This document shows positions 24,052 to 32,976 of a stretch of DNA of 64,000 nt, in pieces. The notes beneath the pieces are model-generated. The model made no database searches. It was not told the origin of the DNA and was given only the letters and a program-made list of their open reading frames with translations. The translations under genes were made by a program, and so were the position numbers. Source of the stretch: JADGNZ01 sp963715895. Lineage in GTDB: Bacteria; Acidobacteriota; Thermoanaerobaculia; Gp7-AA8. Every line of letters starts with the position of its first letter. Positions within the stretch are counted from its first letter, which is position 1. Where the stretch lies: positions 4,836,001 through 4,900,000 of the forward strand of contig OY970284.1 in NCBI GenBank assembly GCA_963715895.1, read 5' to 3'.

Positions 24052-26286
24052 ATGCGCACAGCGGTCTTCTCCATCATCTCCCCGAATTACCGGCACGCCG
24101 CTCGGGTCCTCATGGCCTCGGCGCAGTCGCACCACCCGGGGTGGGACCGCTTCATCCTCCTCGTCGGCGGCGAGGCGACATCCGGCGACGAGCCGTTCAC
24201 GACGGTTCCGCTCGAGGACTTGCCCCTCCCCAATCCTCGCCAGTTCTGTTTTCGTTACTCGATTCTGGAGCTGAACACGGCGGTGAAGCCGTGGATGTTC
24301 GCGTACCTCTTCGCGCGCGGCTACGACCGCGTCCTCTACATCGACCCCGATGTCGTCATCTACAGCCCGCTCGCCGAGGTCGACGAAGCGCCGCCGGACA
24401 CGTTCCTGATCCTGACGCCGCATCTGACGGGATTCATCAAAGGGGATGAGCATCCCAGTGAACGGACGATTCTTCAGGCCGGTACCTACAACCTCGGCTT
24501 TCTCTCCGTATCGCGGCAACCGCCGCTGGAGCGATTCCTGGCGTGGTGGCAGGAGAAGCTCGAGTTTCAGTGTGTCGTCGATCCCGTGCGCGGTCTGTTC
24601 GTCGATCAGAAATGGATGGACCTCACGCCGGGACTCTTCTCCGGCGTCATGATCCTTCGCCACGACGGATACAACGTCGCCTACTGGAACCTCCGGCAGA
24701 GGAGCGTTGCAAGCGACGGAAGCAGCGTAACGGTCAACGGCGACCCGCTGCGGTTCTTTCACTTCAGCGGATTCGATCCGGCGGTTCCAGGCATGGTGTC
24801 GCGATACGACTACAACCTGAAGGTCGCCGACGTTGGCGATGCAGGCAAGCTCATTCAGGACTACCGCACCGCCATCCGAGAGGCCGGGTATGAGTCGTTC
24901 CGGAACGCCCCCTACGCGTTCGCCGTCTTCGCCGACGGTACGCGGCTGCCCGACGACGCCAGGATCGCTTATCGCAATTCGCGCGCGTTGCAGGCGGCCT
25001 GCGGGCCCGATCCGTTTGCGCACGCCGAGGCGTTCCGCGGAATCCGCGGGCACCGGCGAAGCCATCGGGCGGCGCGAGTGGCCGCGCGCGCCTACCAGGT
25101 GATGTCGCGCGCCAGGACGCTGGTGCTGCTGTTTCCCAAGCCTCTGCGTACCCGCCTGCGGGAGTTCCTCCTCGGCCGCAAGGAACCGATGCCGAGGGCC
25201 GATCGCATCGAGACGTCACTGCCGCCGGGACTCAATATCGCCGGAAACGTGGCGCACGACACGGGTGTCGGCGAATCTGCCCGGCTGTGCCGGAAGGCCT
25301 GTGACGCGGCGGGACTCGCGAACGATCTCATCGATGTCGGCAGCCGCGACGCGACGATCAAACCCGTTTATCGCGCCAGCGTGTATCACGTGAACGCCGA
25401 TCAGTTGCCGGCGGTTTACAGCGAGATGTCGCAGCTCTTCCAGGCCAGCGCGTACAACATCGGCGTCTGGCATTGGGAGCTCCCGGAGCTGCCCGACGCG
25501 TGGATTTCGTCGGCCGCACCTCTGAACGAGATCTGGGCTCCCAGCGCCTTCGTGCAGAGCACGCTCAGCACGAAACTGACGATTCCGGTGGTGCACATGC
25601 CTCACGGAATCGCGGTCACCGACATCGAGCCGTGCTCCCCCGAGGAGCTCGGCGTGCCGCCGGGGCGATTCACGTTTCTCTGCATGTTCGATTTCGAGAG
25701 CGTCGTTCAGCGCAAGAACCCCCTCGGCGCCGTCGACGCCTTCCGGCGGGCCTTCCCGGATCCGTCGCAGGCAGCGCTCCTCGTGAAAACCAGCCATGCC
25801 TCCAATCATCCGGATGCGTACGCCGCGCTGCGGGAGCAGTTGTCCGGCATACCGAACGTCTACCTGACCGATCGGATGCTCACCCGCGCGCGCGTCAACG
25901 GCCTGCTCGCCGCCTGCGACGGCGTGGTCTCGCTGCACCGTTCCGAGGGCTTCGGCCTCATCCTCGCCGAAGCGATGTACCTCGGCAAACCGGTCGTGGC
26001 CACCGGCTGGTCCGGGAACATGGACTTCATGAACAGCGGCAACTCATGCCCCGTCGGCTACGAGATCGTCACACTCGACCGCACCTACCTGAACTACGCG
26101 GCCGGCCAGCAGTGGGCGGAGCCGGATATCGAGCACGCCGCGCATCTGATGCGGCGCGTGTATGACGATCCCACCTTCCGGACGCAAATCGGCGACCGGG
26201 CGCGCGAGACGATCCGTACACAGTTCAGCCCAGAGGCCGCCGGGATTCGATACCGGAAGCGGCTGGCGGTTCTGGGGATGATGTAA
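24052..26286 (+). CDS. Two-domain glycosyltransferase (GT-A plus GT-B)
   Basis: 744 residues. The N-terminal half (about 1-270) is a GT-A enzyme: MRTAVFSIISPNYRHAARVL, then YIDPDVVIYSP with the DxD metal motif near residue 100. The C-terminal half (about 390-744) is GT4-like: LNIAGNVAHDTGVGESAR and the donor motif EGFGLILAEAMYLGKPVVAT. Such fusions build surface polysaccharide or modify lipids/proteins by adding two sugars. No membrane segment or signal is seen, so it should be cytoplasmic. I start at the ATG at 24052, where homology-like sequence begins; upstream codons are proline-rich and come from the repeat. No clear ribosome site is present. Confidence 0.85.
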   Translation: MRTAVFSIISPNYRHAARVLMASAQSHHPGWDRFILLVGGEATSGDEPFTTVPLEDLPLPNPRQFCFRYSILELNTAVKPWMFAYLFARGYDRVLYIDPDVVIYSPLAEVDEAPPDTFLILTPHLTGFIKGDEHPSERTILQAGTYNLGFLSVSRQPPLERFLAWWQEKLEFQCVVDPVRGLFVDQKWMDLTPGLFSGVMILRHDGYNVAYWNLRQRSVASDGSSVTVNGDPLRFFHFSGFDPAVPGMVSRYDYNLKVADVGDAGKLIQDYRTAIREAGYESFRNAPYAFAVFADGTRLPDDARIAYRNSRALQAACGPDPFAHAEAFRGIRGHRRSHRAARVAARAYQVMSRARTLVLLFPKPLRTRLREFLLGRKEPMPRADRIETSLPPGLNIAGNVAHDTGVGESARLCRKACDAAGLANDLIDVGSRDATIKPVYRASVYHVNADQLPAVYSEMSQLFQASAYNIGVWHWELPELPDAWISSAAPLNEIWAPSAFVQSTLSTKLTIPVVHMPHGIAVTDIEPCSPEELGVPPGRFTFLCMFDFESVVQRKNPLGAVDAFRRAFPDPSQAALLVKTSHASNHPDAYAALREQLSGIPNVYLTDRMLTRARVNGLLAACDGVVSLHRSEGFGLILAEAMYLGKPVVATGWSGNMDFMNSGNSCPVGYEIVTLDRTYLNYAAGQQWAEPDIEHAAHLMRRVYDDPTFRTQIGDRARETIRTQFSPEAAGIRYRKRLAVLGMM

Positions 26287-26303
26287 CGGGTGATGCAAAT
26301 GCG

Positions 26304-26772
26304 AGGTCTCGCGGTCTCGCGGTTGCGGGGTCTCGCGGTTTCGGGTTGCTGGGTTGCTGGGTTGCTAGTGTCATGTCAAGATTGAAATCGGAGGTTAAGC
26401 GGCTCTCAACACACTGTCATCCTGAGCCGCCGGAGCCGCGTAATCGCGGAGCGATTGCGCGGCGCAGGACGGTCGAAGGACCTCCAAGTTGTATCCCGGT
26501 TGGGCGGGGGAATCGTCGACTTCCGCCGCCCCGTCCGGGTTAACTGCTGGGGGTCCTTCGACCGTCCTCCGGCGCTCCGCCTGAGGCTACACGCCTCCGG
26601 CGGCTCAGGATGACAGTGAAGTGGAGCTCAGCACGAGCATGGTCCACCCGTGATTTCAATGCTGACAGAACACTAGTTGCCACCCTGCCAAATCCTCAGC
26701 AACCAAGCAACCCAGCAACCCAGCAGCCCGCCCACCGCGCAACTCCGCAACCGCGAGACCGCGAGACCCAAC
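26304..26772. repeat. Four-shell concentric palindrome
   Basis: From outside in: GGTCTCGCGGTCTCGCGG (left) with CCGCGAGACCGCGAGACC (right); GGGTTGCTGGGTTGCT with AGCAACCCAGCAACCC; CTAGTGTC...GATTGAAATC (26367-26391) with GATTTCAATGCTGACAG...ACACTAG (to 26675); and GTCATCCTGAGCCGCCGGAG (26416) with its complement ending 26615. Each shell also exists separately elsewhere in the window. It occupies the whole gap between two convergent genes. Confidence 0.9.
26415..26616. mobile_element. MITE-like element, family A, short copy
   Basis: Shares the TGTCATCCTGAG ... CTCAGGATGACA ends and the AGGACGGTCGAAGGA-type sub-terminal word with family A, but only ~200 bp long and with a different centre. It is the innermost shell of the palindrome at 26304-26772. 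Confidence 0.7.
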
Positions 26773-27812
26773 TAAAACCGCGCCGACGCGGTAACGAAGC
26801 CCTGCTGCGATTCATACGTGCCGGCGCCGTAGTTCGACATCAGGACGAGGCGAATGCCGACCTTGCGGTGTCCTGACGGACCGGCGATCTTCACTTCGAA
26901 GCCGGCTGGAAACCTGGGATAGGCCGCGTCTGCCCTGGCGTAAAAGAACATCGGGTATCTGATCGGGAACGCCTTCAACGGCGCGCTGGGCGTGAACGCG
27001 ATCGAGTAATCCATCTTGCCGCTGATCCGTCCGCCGCGCATGTCCGGGAGGAGGGTCGACGTTTTGGCAATGGCGATCTGCGGCTTGATCAGCGCCGATC
27101 CGAAGGCGCCGGACGCGGCGGGAGCGAGATCGTATATGGCGCTGTCGATGGCCTGGCCCGGGTCCCAGGCGCGTGAGATGCCGGCGGCCTGCACCTTCGG
27201 TACGACCGACCTCAGTTGTGCGGAGGTGAGCCCCTTCAACTGAAAGTAGTCGGCGTATTCAAAGCTGCGGCTTTCCATCAGATCGAGATAGAAACCGGCG
27301 CCGCCGAAGTTCCGGGCGTTGTTCGAGACCAGGTACTCGTACTCGAATCGATAGCGGTCGGCCATAAACTCGACGTCGGGAGTGGCCGGGTTGGCGTCGT
27401 CGTCATACATCACCGACAGCGGCTCCAGTTGCCGGACGATCAGGAGCGAGTTGCCGGCCCGCCTGTCGTCGCCGTTTCCGGCGTCGGGGTCGAGCGTGGT
27501 CTCGGTTTGAAAGACCGGCAGCAGCATGTCGGTCCACTTCGCCGGCGAGGCCGGCAACTGCAACGCGGCGCGATAGCCGCTGCCGGTGGCATCCTCCTGA
27601 TAGGCGACGCGCGACTGCATGATCTCGCTCTGCAGCCGGTTCACGACGCGCTGCGTCATGATGGTCATGTCGTTATGGCTCTCGCCGAACATCGACGCGT
27701 GCATGGCGTCTTCCAGCAACTTATAGACGATGAGCAGCAGCACGCTGACCACCGCCAGCACGATGATGATCTCGACGAGCGACATTCCCCGCTGCGATCC
27801 CGGCTCTCTCAT
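26772..27812 (-). CDS. Type IV minor pilin, PilW-like
   Basis: 346 residues. The prepilin leader MREPGSQRG is cleaved before MSLVEIIIVLAVV, with Glu at +5 as required for methylation and assembly. A long hydrophobic helix and a beta-rich globular part follow. It is the last gene of a three-gene operon; its ATG is 2 bp after the stop of the giant pilin gene. Position and size suggest a PilW-type tip or priming component, but the globular part is not close to a named family. The stop codon lies at the edge of a nested palindrome. Confidence 0.82.
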   Translation of the reverse strand: MREPGSQRGMSLVEIIIVLAVVSVLLLIVYKLLEDAMHASMFGESHNDMTIMTQRVVNRLQSEIMQSRVAYQEDATGSGYRAALQLPASPAKWTDMLLPVFQTETTLDPDAGNGDDRRAGNSLLIVRQLEPLSVMYDDDANPATPDVEFMADRYRFEYEYLVSNNARNFGGAGFYLDLMESRSFEYADYFQLKGLTSAQLRSVVPKVQAAGISRAWDPGQAIDSAIYDLAPAASGAFGSALIKPQIAIAKTSTLLPDMRGGRISGKMDYSIAFTPSAPLKAFPIRYPMFFYARADAAYPRFPAGFEVKIAGPSGHRKVGIRLVLMSNYGAGTYESQQGFVTASARF

Positions 27813-27814
27813 GC

Positions 27815-30800
27815 TCACCTCTTGATGAACGCGCGGTACTGGTGAAATGAATAGTGCAGCGGAATGCCGTCGCGATAGGCCTCGACGCGGATGAGGTAAT
27901 TCCCTTTCGGGAAGCTCCCGGCCGGCACGCCCCACGCGTAGCTGGTCGTGGTCATAAGGAGCGTGTCGGCGGGCCGCACCCCCGGGGTGGCGGTGCTCTC
28001 GTCCTTGATGTAACGCCACGTCTTTCCGTTGTCGCGGCTGTAGAGCAGCGCGAACCTGACCGTCGTGCTGTCCGTGAAATTTGCCGGATACGACGGCGTA
28101 TAGGCGATGCCGTCCCATCGCTTCCAGTCCAGGGTCCAGGTGATACTCACCGAGGCCGGGTTATTGAGGTCGATCGAGTCGTTGGGGGTGGCGATCACCA
28201 CGCGCGGAAGCTCGCGGACGCGCGCCGGATCGGAGACTCCGGCGAATTTGCACAACCCCGCGTTCATGAAGCTCTGCACGAGGCTGAGAAACGACCAGCG
28301 CGCGATGAAGGCCACGCCCGAATCCCCCGACGGCGAGAGGCCGTTCACGACGACGAAGGCCGTGTCCTTGTTCTCGTCATGCATCGACAGCAGCGAGCTT
28401 CCCTGGATGTTGGACTGGTGCTTATAGAAACGCGCTTCCGTCTGCAGCGTCGTCGGCAGGCCGTACGACGGCTGCAGGAACTGATCCGGCGTCATCGTGG
28501 CGTCGTTGATGTTGATGTCGAATGGACGGTTGTTCGAGATCGTGGTGGCCAGGGGAAACTTGTAGGTGTTGTTGATGACGATTCCGTCGGTGTCGAGGTT
28601 GCCGGTAGTGTTGTCGGCATAGACGTGATGGAAGGTCGATCCCGCGCTGCCGCTCCAGAAGAAGGTGGTGCTCCCTTCCTCCTGCGTGCGCCGCACGGCT
28701 GGATTGAAGGTAGTACCGGCAGGGAGATTCGTGTTGATGGTCTCGCGCAGGGCGCGGACGAACGTGCCGGCCACCGCGCCGGTTGGTAGGTTCCCAGTCG
28801 CTTTCCACGTCGCGTACGCGGTATCGGGATAGAGCTCGCCCAGCCAGCTCATGCCCCACCAGCCGGTTGCGTTTTCTTTAATGACCTTCACGCCGCCGTT
28901 AACCCCGTTGATCACGGCGTTGGTGATCGACTGCTCGTTGCGCGTCCCTCCTCCCCCGGTGAACGGCTTATCGGAGAGCGGGATGCTGTTCGCGAAGCCG
29001 TTGGCGGCGTCGTAGCCGATCTCGTTGCCGATCCCGACGTAGTAGTACGAGAAGCCGGTCATGGTCGTGTAGATGGCATGCGTTCGGAGCAGCGACGATC
29101 GGAGCGTCTGGAACATGCGCGGAACGTCGATCTCCAGCATCCCTCCCCCGGTGCTCCAGCCGTCGTCGTTGTTCGTGATGTCGGCGGTGTTGTTCTTGAT
29201 CCCGTACCAGTTGCCGCTGAACTGGGGCGCCGCATACGACCAGCCGGGCCAGTCGGTGCGCCGGTTCCCGGTGGCGTCGTGAAAATCGTCGAAGAAGCGG
29301 TTGTATCCCATGCCGAGAGGATCGGCCCGGGCCAGACCGGAGGTGGCGTGCGGCATCTTCAGATCGGCATAAGGACAGTGCCGGGGATCGCCGAGGACCT
29401 GGAAGCGCTCCGTCAGCGGAACGTTCGGATCGTGTGTGGCATCGCCGAAGGCCCAGACATCGTCGCCACGATACGCGTAGGTTCGCGAGAGATTCGACTG
29501 GGCGTCGGGCGGCGGACTGGAGATTCCGGCGGTGAAGTCATCGCCGATGCGCGTCTCGAACGTGAGAACGCTGTTCGAGGGCAGCACGGCCGTCGGGACC
29601 CGGATCACCCAGCGCGCCGTGTTCTTCACCGCCGTGGTCGTCGCGGTGAGGTCGGTGGTGAAGGGCTGCGGGGAGGCCGCGTCGGGGAGGTCCTCGACCG
29701 GTGACGGGATGTATTGGAGGTTGTAGAGCCGCTTGGTGTCATCGAGGCCGCCTCGGTCGCACGGGTTCGTGACCTTCACGCACGGCGTCTTGAGCGGCGT
29801 GTTGTAGAGACGGATGATCGTGTCGCCGCCGAGGCTTTGCGAAGACCACCACATGCGCGTCGGTGCGGACGGCGGCGCGGCCACATTGCTGCCGTTGCCT
29901 CCCGCATACGGATCGAGAGCGCCGTCGCCGTTGAAATCGACGCCACCTGTAATCGCCGTAATGTCCGCCGGGCCCGGCGCCCAATTCACTCCCTTCAGGA
30001 CCACGGTGACGGGAGTGGACGCCACCCCCTTGCCGAGCCAGTCGGGGACCGCGCCCGGATTGGCGATGTTCGTGTGATACGCGTACACGCGCAGGTTGAC
30101 GACGTCGGTGTTCTTGTAGCGAAGCCGCTCCGGGTGAACGACGGCCCGGACGTTCGGATACGTGGCCGGATCCTTTGCCGGATCCGAATAGTTGCGGACC
30201 GGCGGGAAGGGAAACAGCTCCCCGTGCAGATTGATCAGGATGGCATTCGTGTACTTCGCCGGATGCATGTACATATCGTCGATCAGCAGGCGCAGCGTCG
30301 GCGAATCCGCCGATTCCAGGCCGGCGGCGACGCGGGCATTGAAGAGGGCCAGCTCATCCCAGTAACGCATGCCGTTGTTGTACTGGTCGGCCAGTGCGTA
30401 GGGCAGCGGATTGGTGGCGTCGACGCCGTTCGTCACCGCGCCGTCGACCGAGATCCGGCCGTTGAAGAAATCAGGCGGATAGTAGTTGTCCACCGGAGAG
30501 CCGCTCGGCAGGAGGCCTGGATAGAAGTAGACGGAGTTGATCGGTGCCGTCGAGTCGGCAGCGCTATTGACGAACGGCGTGTAATACGGATCACGGCCAT
30601 AGGAGAGTTTGCGGATCCAGTGGCGCCGGAACTGCAGACCGGCATGGCGGGCCTCGAGATCCTGCATGGCGCTCTCGACGAACGGCACGACGTTCTCCAT
30701 GTAGACCCACCACCCCGGCACGTTCTCCACCGCGATCAGGTAGACGTCGTAGACCTGGGTCGGCGGCGAATTCTGCCCTACGGTGCTCAAAACGCTCGCC

Positions 30801-31246
30801 ACCTCGGCCAGAGGACGATTGCCCCCGGCATCATTGACATAGACCGTCACGTGGACCAGCCGAAGGTCGTTCGCCCCGGGGACTTTCTCCACGGTGATGC
30901 GTCGCTCGAAGAGCCACTTTCCCTTGCCGAGATCGGTGTTTCCGCTGACCGGCGCATCGGGCTGGGTCACGCCGGCTTGCGTGGTCAGAATGGTCTGATT
31001 CGTCGTGCCGTCGTCGTAGGCGTCGAGCACCGAGCCGTTCGCTCCGTCTCCCTCGCTCTGCACCAGCGCTTTCAGCTCCTCGAGCATCGACAGCGCTTTC
31101 TGCGTGGCGAACTGCTTGTTCATGTTGTTCTGCGTACCGCGGTACGCAACCGACAACATGTGGCCGGAGTAGACGATGATCACCGACACGATGGCCAGCG
31201 AGACCAGAACCTCCACCAGAGTCATGCCCCGTTCATGCGTACGCAT
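27815..31246 (-). CDS. Giant prepilin-type protein, 1143 residues
   Basis: Begins MRTHERG then MTLVEVLVSLAIV, a perfect prepilin cleavage/methylation site with Glu at +5. This is far larger than ordinary PilV/PilE (about 150-250 residues). The C-terminal ~900 residues are an extracellular, Asn/Thr/Tyr-rich region including a possible large propeller or lectin-like part and, near the end, a beta-sandwich-like segment (PASVSITWTLDWKRWDG, then YSRDNGKTWRYIKDES). An adhesive pilus-tip role like PilY1 or big minor pilins is inferred. It starts 2 bp after the PilX-like gene stop. Confidence 0.82.
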   Translation of the reverse strand: MRTHERGMTLVEVLVSLAIVSVIIVYSGHMLSVAYRGTQNNMNKQFATQKALSMLEELKALVQSEGDGANGSVLDAYDDGTTNQTILTTQAGVTQPDAPVSGNTDLGKGKWLFERRITVEKVPGANDLRLVHVTVYVNDAGGNRPLAEVASVLSTVGQNSPPTQVYDVYLIAVENVPGWWVYMENVVPFVESAMQDLEARHAGLQFRRHWIRKLSYGRDPYYTPFVNSAADSTAPINSVYFYPGLLPSGSPVDNYYPPDFFNGRISVDGAVTNGVDATNPLPYALADQYNNGMRYWDELALFNARVAAGLESADSPTLRLLIDDMYMHPAKYTNAILINLHGELFPFPPVRNYSDPAKDPATYPNVRAVVHPERLRYKNTDVVNLRVYAYHTNIANPGAVPDWLGKGVASTPVTVVLKGVNWAPGPADITAITGGVDFNGDGALDPYAGGNGSNVAAPPSAPTRMWWSSQSLGGDTIIRLYNTPLKTPCVKVTNPCDRGGLDDTKRLYNLQYIPSPVEDLPDAASPQPFTTDLTATTTAVKNTARWVIRVPTAVLPSNSVLTFETRIGDDFTAGISSPPPDAQSNLSRTYAYRGDDVWAFGDATHDPNVPLTERFQVLGDPRHCPYADLKMPHATSGLARADPLGMGYNRFFDDFHDATGNRRTDWPGWSYAAPQFSGNWYGIKNNTADITNNDDGWSTGGGMLEIDVPRMFQTLRSSLLRTHAIYTTMTGFSYYYVGIGNEIGYDAANGFANSIPLSDKPFTGGGGTRNEQSITNAVINGVNGGVKVIKENATGWWGMSWLGELYPDTAYATWKATGNLPTGAVAGTFVRALRETINTNLPAGTTFNPAVRRTQEEGSTTFFWSGSAGSTFHHVYADNTTGNLDTDGIVINNTYKFPLATTISNNRPFDININDATMTPDQFLQPSYGLPTTLQTEARFYKHQSNIQGSSLLSMHDENKDTAFVVVNGLSPSGDSGVAFIARWSFLSLVQSFMNAGLCKFAGVSDPARVRELPRVVIATPNDSIDLNNPASVSITWTLDWKRWDGIAYTPSYPANFTDSTTVRFALLYSRDNGKTWRYIKDESTATPGVRPADTLLMTTTSYAWGVPAGSFPKGNYLIRVEAYRDGIPLHYSFHQYRAFIKR

Positions 31247-31248
31247 CG

Positions 31249-32436
31249 TCAGCTCCCGTTGGCGCCGACGATCCACGGGGTGCGGGAGAAGAGATAGTTG
31301 CCCATCTGCAGCCGCACCTGATCGAGGATCGCCGCGTCGTAATCGATCTCGGAGACGTCATTGCCGGCGGAGAGCGTGGCGTTCCCCAACGCCACCACCG
31401 AGCCGCTGATACTGGTCGGCGGCGACATGTTGAATTGCCCGCCCACCCAGATCACGCCGCTGAAAAACGCGTCCGAATTTGGATTGAGAATGAGGTTGCC
31501 GAGAACGACCAGAATCCCGCTGCCGTTCAGCTTCTTCTGGGGATTGAACGTGGCGTTTCCCTTGATGACGATCAGCGCCATCGAAGGAAGCGGATCGGGC
31601 AGTTGCTTCTCGTCGTCGACCACCACATCGGCCATGGCGATCAGCTCCTGTTGCGTGACGCCAAAGACGGCCGGGATCTGGAATGACTGTGTGGTCGTGT
31701 TCTGCGCCGGGTTTCCGGTGACCGAGCCCTTGTTCGTGATCGCGCCGGTGCTGGGGGGATAGGCCACGCCGATGCCTGACGAGCCGCCCTGCACCCGCCC
31801 CGCCTTGGTGACGTTCACGTTGTCGGCGCGCACCGCGTTGAGCGCCGCATTGGCCGGGAGCTGCAGACCCAGGCGCTGAATCTCGGCGCGCATGGTGGCG
31901 CGGGAGATCACGACATTGGGCGGCGTGGACGGCGGCTTGGCGGCGTCATTGCGCACATAGACCGTCCCTTCGCACTCGATCCGCCAGATCGTTCCGTCCT
32001 GCGGTTTTCCGCGCAGCTTGCTGACGTCGAGGACTTTGGTCTTGTCGACCGTGTAGCGGCCCCAGAGGCCGGCCGATGACACATCGTACGAGCGGACGAT
32101 GCCGGTCGCCGGATCGTCGGTCTCGTTCACCGGCGGGACATGCGGAGGGGTGTGCGGGCAAACGCCGCCGGGATCGAGCTGCGGGTTGAACAGCACCACC
32201 GGCTGCTGCTTCTGATGAACGAACCACGACAGCGACTCATTGATCCCCGCCTGAGCGGCGTTGATGGCCTGACCGTTGTAGGTGAGCTGCCTTGCCACGA
32301 TCTGGCCTGACAGGCGTGTGAGCGTCAGCATCGTCAACAGCAACAGCAGAACCATCGTCGCGCCGAATAGAACCGTGATCAGCGCCACTCCGCGCTCGCT
32401 GCCGCGCCGCCTGCTCGAGAGAGCTCCTCTTGCCAT
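31249..32436 (-). CDS. PilX-like pilus assembly protein
   Basis: 395 residues, first gene of the pilus operon. The N-terminus RGSERGVALITVLFGATMVLLLLL matches the PilX N-terminal region (hydrophobic anchor after RG, Ala/Leu instead of the classic F/MTLxE). The rest is a soluble Gly/Asn-rich beta region with repeated VVLGNLILNPNSD, GSVVALGNATLS strands, like a short beta-helix. I start at 32436 (MARGALSSRRRG), preceded by GGAG; the longer frame would run into the hairpin leader. Together with the next two genes it should encode tip components of a type IV pilus. Confidence 0.8.
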   Translation of the reverse strand: MARGALSSRRRGSERGVALITVLFGATMVLLLLLTMLTLTRLSGQIVARQLTYNGQAINAAQAGINESLSWFVHQKQQPVVLFNPQLDPGGVCPHTPPHVPPVNETDDPATGIVRSYDVSSAGLWGRYTVDKTKVLDVSKLRGKPQDGTIWRIECEGTVYVRNDAAKPPSTPPNVVISRATMRAEIQRLGLQLPANAALNAVRADNVNVTKAGRVQGGSSGIGVAYPPSTGAITNKGSVTGNPAQNTTTQSFQIPAVFGVTQQELIAMADVVVDDEKQLPDPLPSMALIVIKGNATFNPQKKLNGSGILVVLGNLILNPNSDAFFSGVIWVGGQFNMSPPTSISGSVVALGNATLSAGNDVSEIDYDAAILDQVRLQMGNYLFSRTPWIVGANGS

Positions 32437-32504
32437 ATCTGACTCCGATCGCCCCATTGGGACAAAGCATCCGCCGACGGATCGAAAAATCGCCTGAAAA
32501 CACG

Positions 32505-32704
32505 AAAAGGGCATTACGCCCTTTTGTTCGCCTCGTGGCCCCCTGTTACATCGCTGCGTCAGGTCATATCGACACTTCCCGAAAAGTCCGCCAAACAAAA
32601 AAGAGGCTTTACGCCTCTCAGTTCGGCCTCATGGCCGCGGAAGACTGCTGTTGTCTGATTACTCGTCTGATTCCGCGGTCAAAAAAAAAGGGGCTCTACG
32701 CCCC
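32505..32704 (-). promoter_or_regulatory. Leader with three tandem terminator-like hairpins
   Basis: On the minus strand, upstream of the pilus operon, three hairpins each end in a T-run: GGGGCGTAGAGCCCC then nine T (32681-32704), AGAGGCGTAAAGCCTCT then T (32596-32618), and AAAAGGGCGTAATGCCCTTTT (32505-32525). Loops share GTA(A/G). The second and third are each preceded by a GGCCAYGAGGC-type hairpin and GAAC. Spacing is about 90 bp. This looks like serial attenuation or tandem RNA elements controlling the pilus operon. Confidence 0.6.
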
Positions 32705-32849
32705 CGATCGATATCGAAAAACCGCGAAATTCAGATAGTCAACGTCGCTCGGTATGTTCTCCTGGAAACGTTGCAACGATATTCAGACGCCATGAAAAGA
32801 ACATCCAGGGTGTGTCAGAAAAGCGTGAAATCTGATCGTTGCGGGCCGC

Positions 32850-32955
32850 TGGGTCACTAAGTTGCTGGGGTGCTGGGTGATATTCCGACCCGACGTCTCC
32901 ATCACCCTTCACCTTTGCAACCCCAGCAACCCCAGCAACCCTGCAACCCCACCCC
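32850..32955. repeat. Mirror-arm GTTGCTGGG palindrome
   Basis: GCTGGGTCACTAAGTTGCTGG on the left pairs imperfectly with CCCCAGCAACCCCAGCAACC on the right (32920-32941). It is shared with the arms at 9822 and 26345 and lies just before the DUF1499 gene. Confidence 0.7.
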
Positions 32956-32964
32956 GAGCCGTCA

Positions 32965-32970
32965 TACACT
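32965..32970 (+). promoter_or_regulatory. Predicted leaderless -10 box
   Basis: TACACT ends exactly 6 nt before the ATG of the DUF1499 gene. No ribosome site is visible. Confidence 0.5.
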
Positions 32971-32976
32971 TCACCA

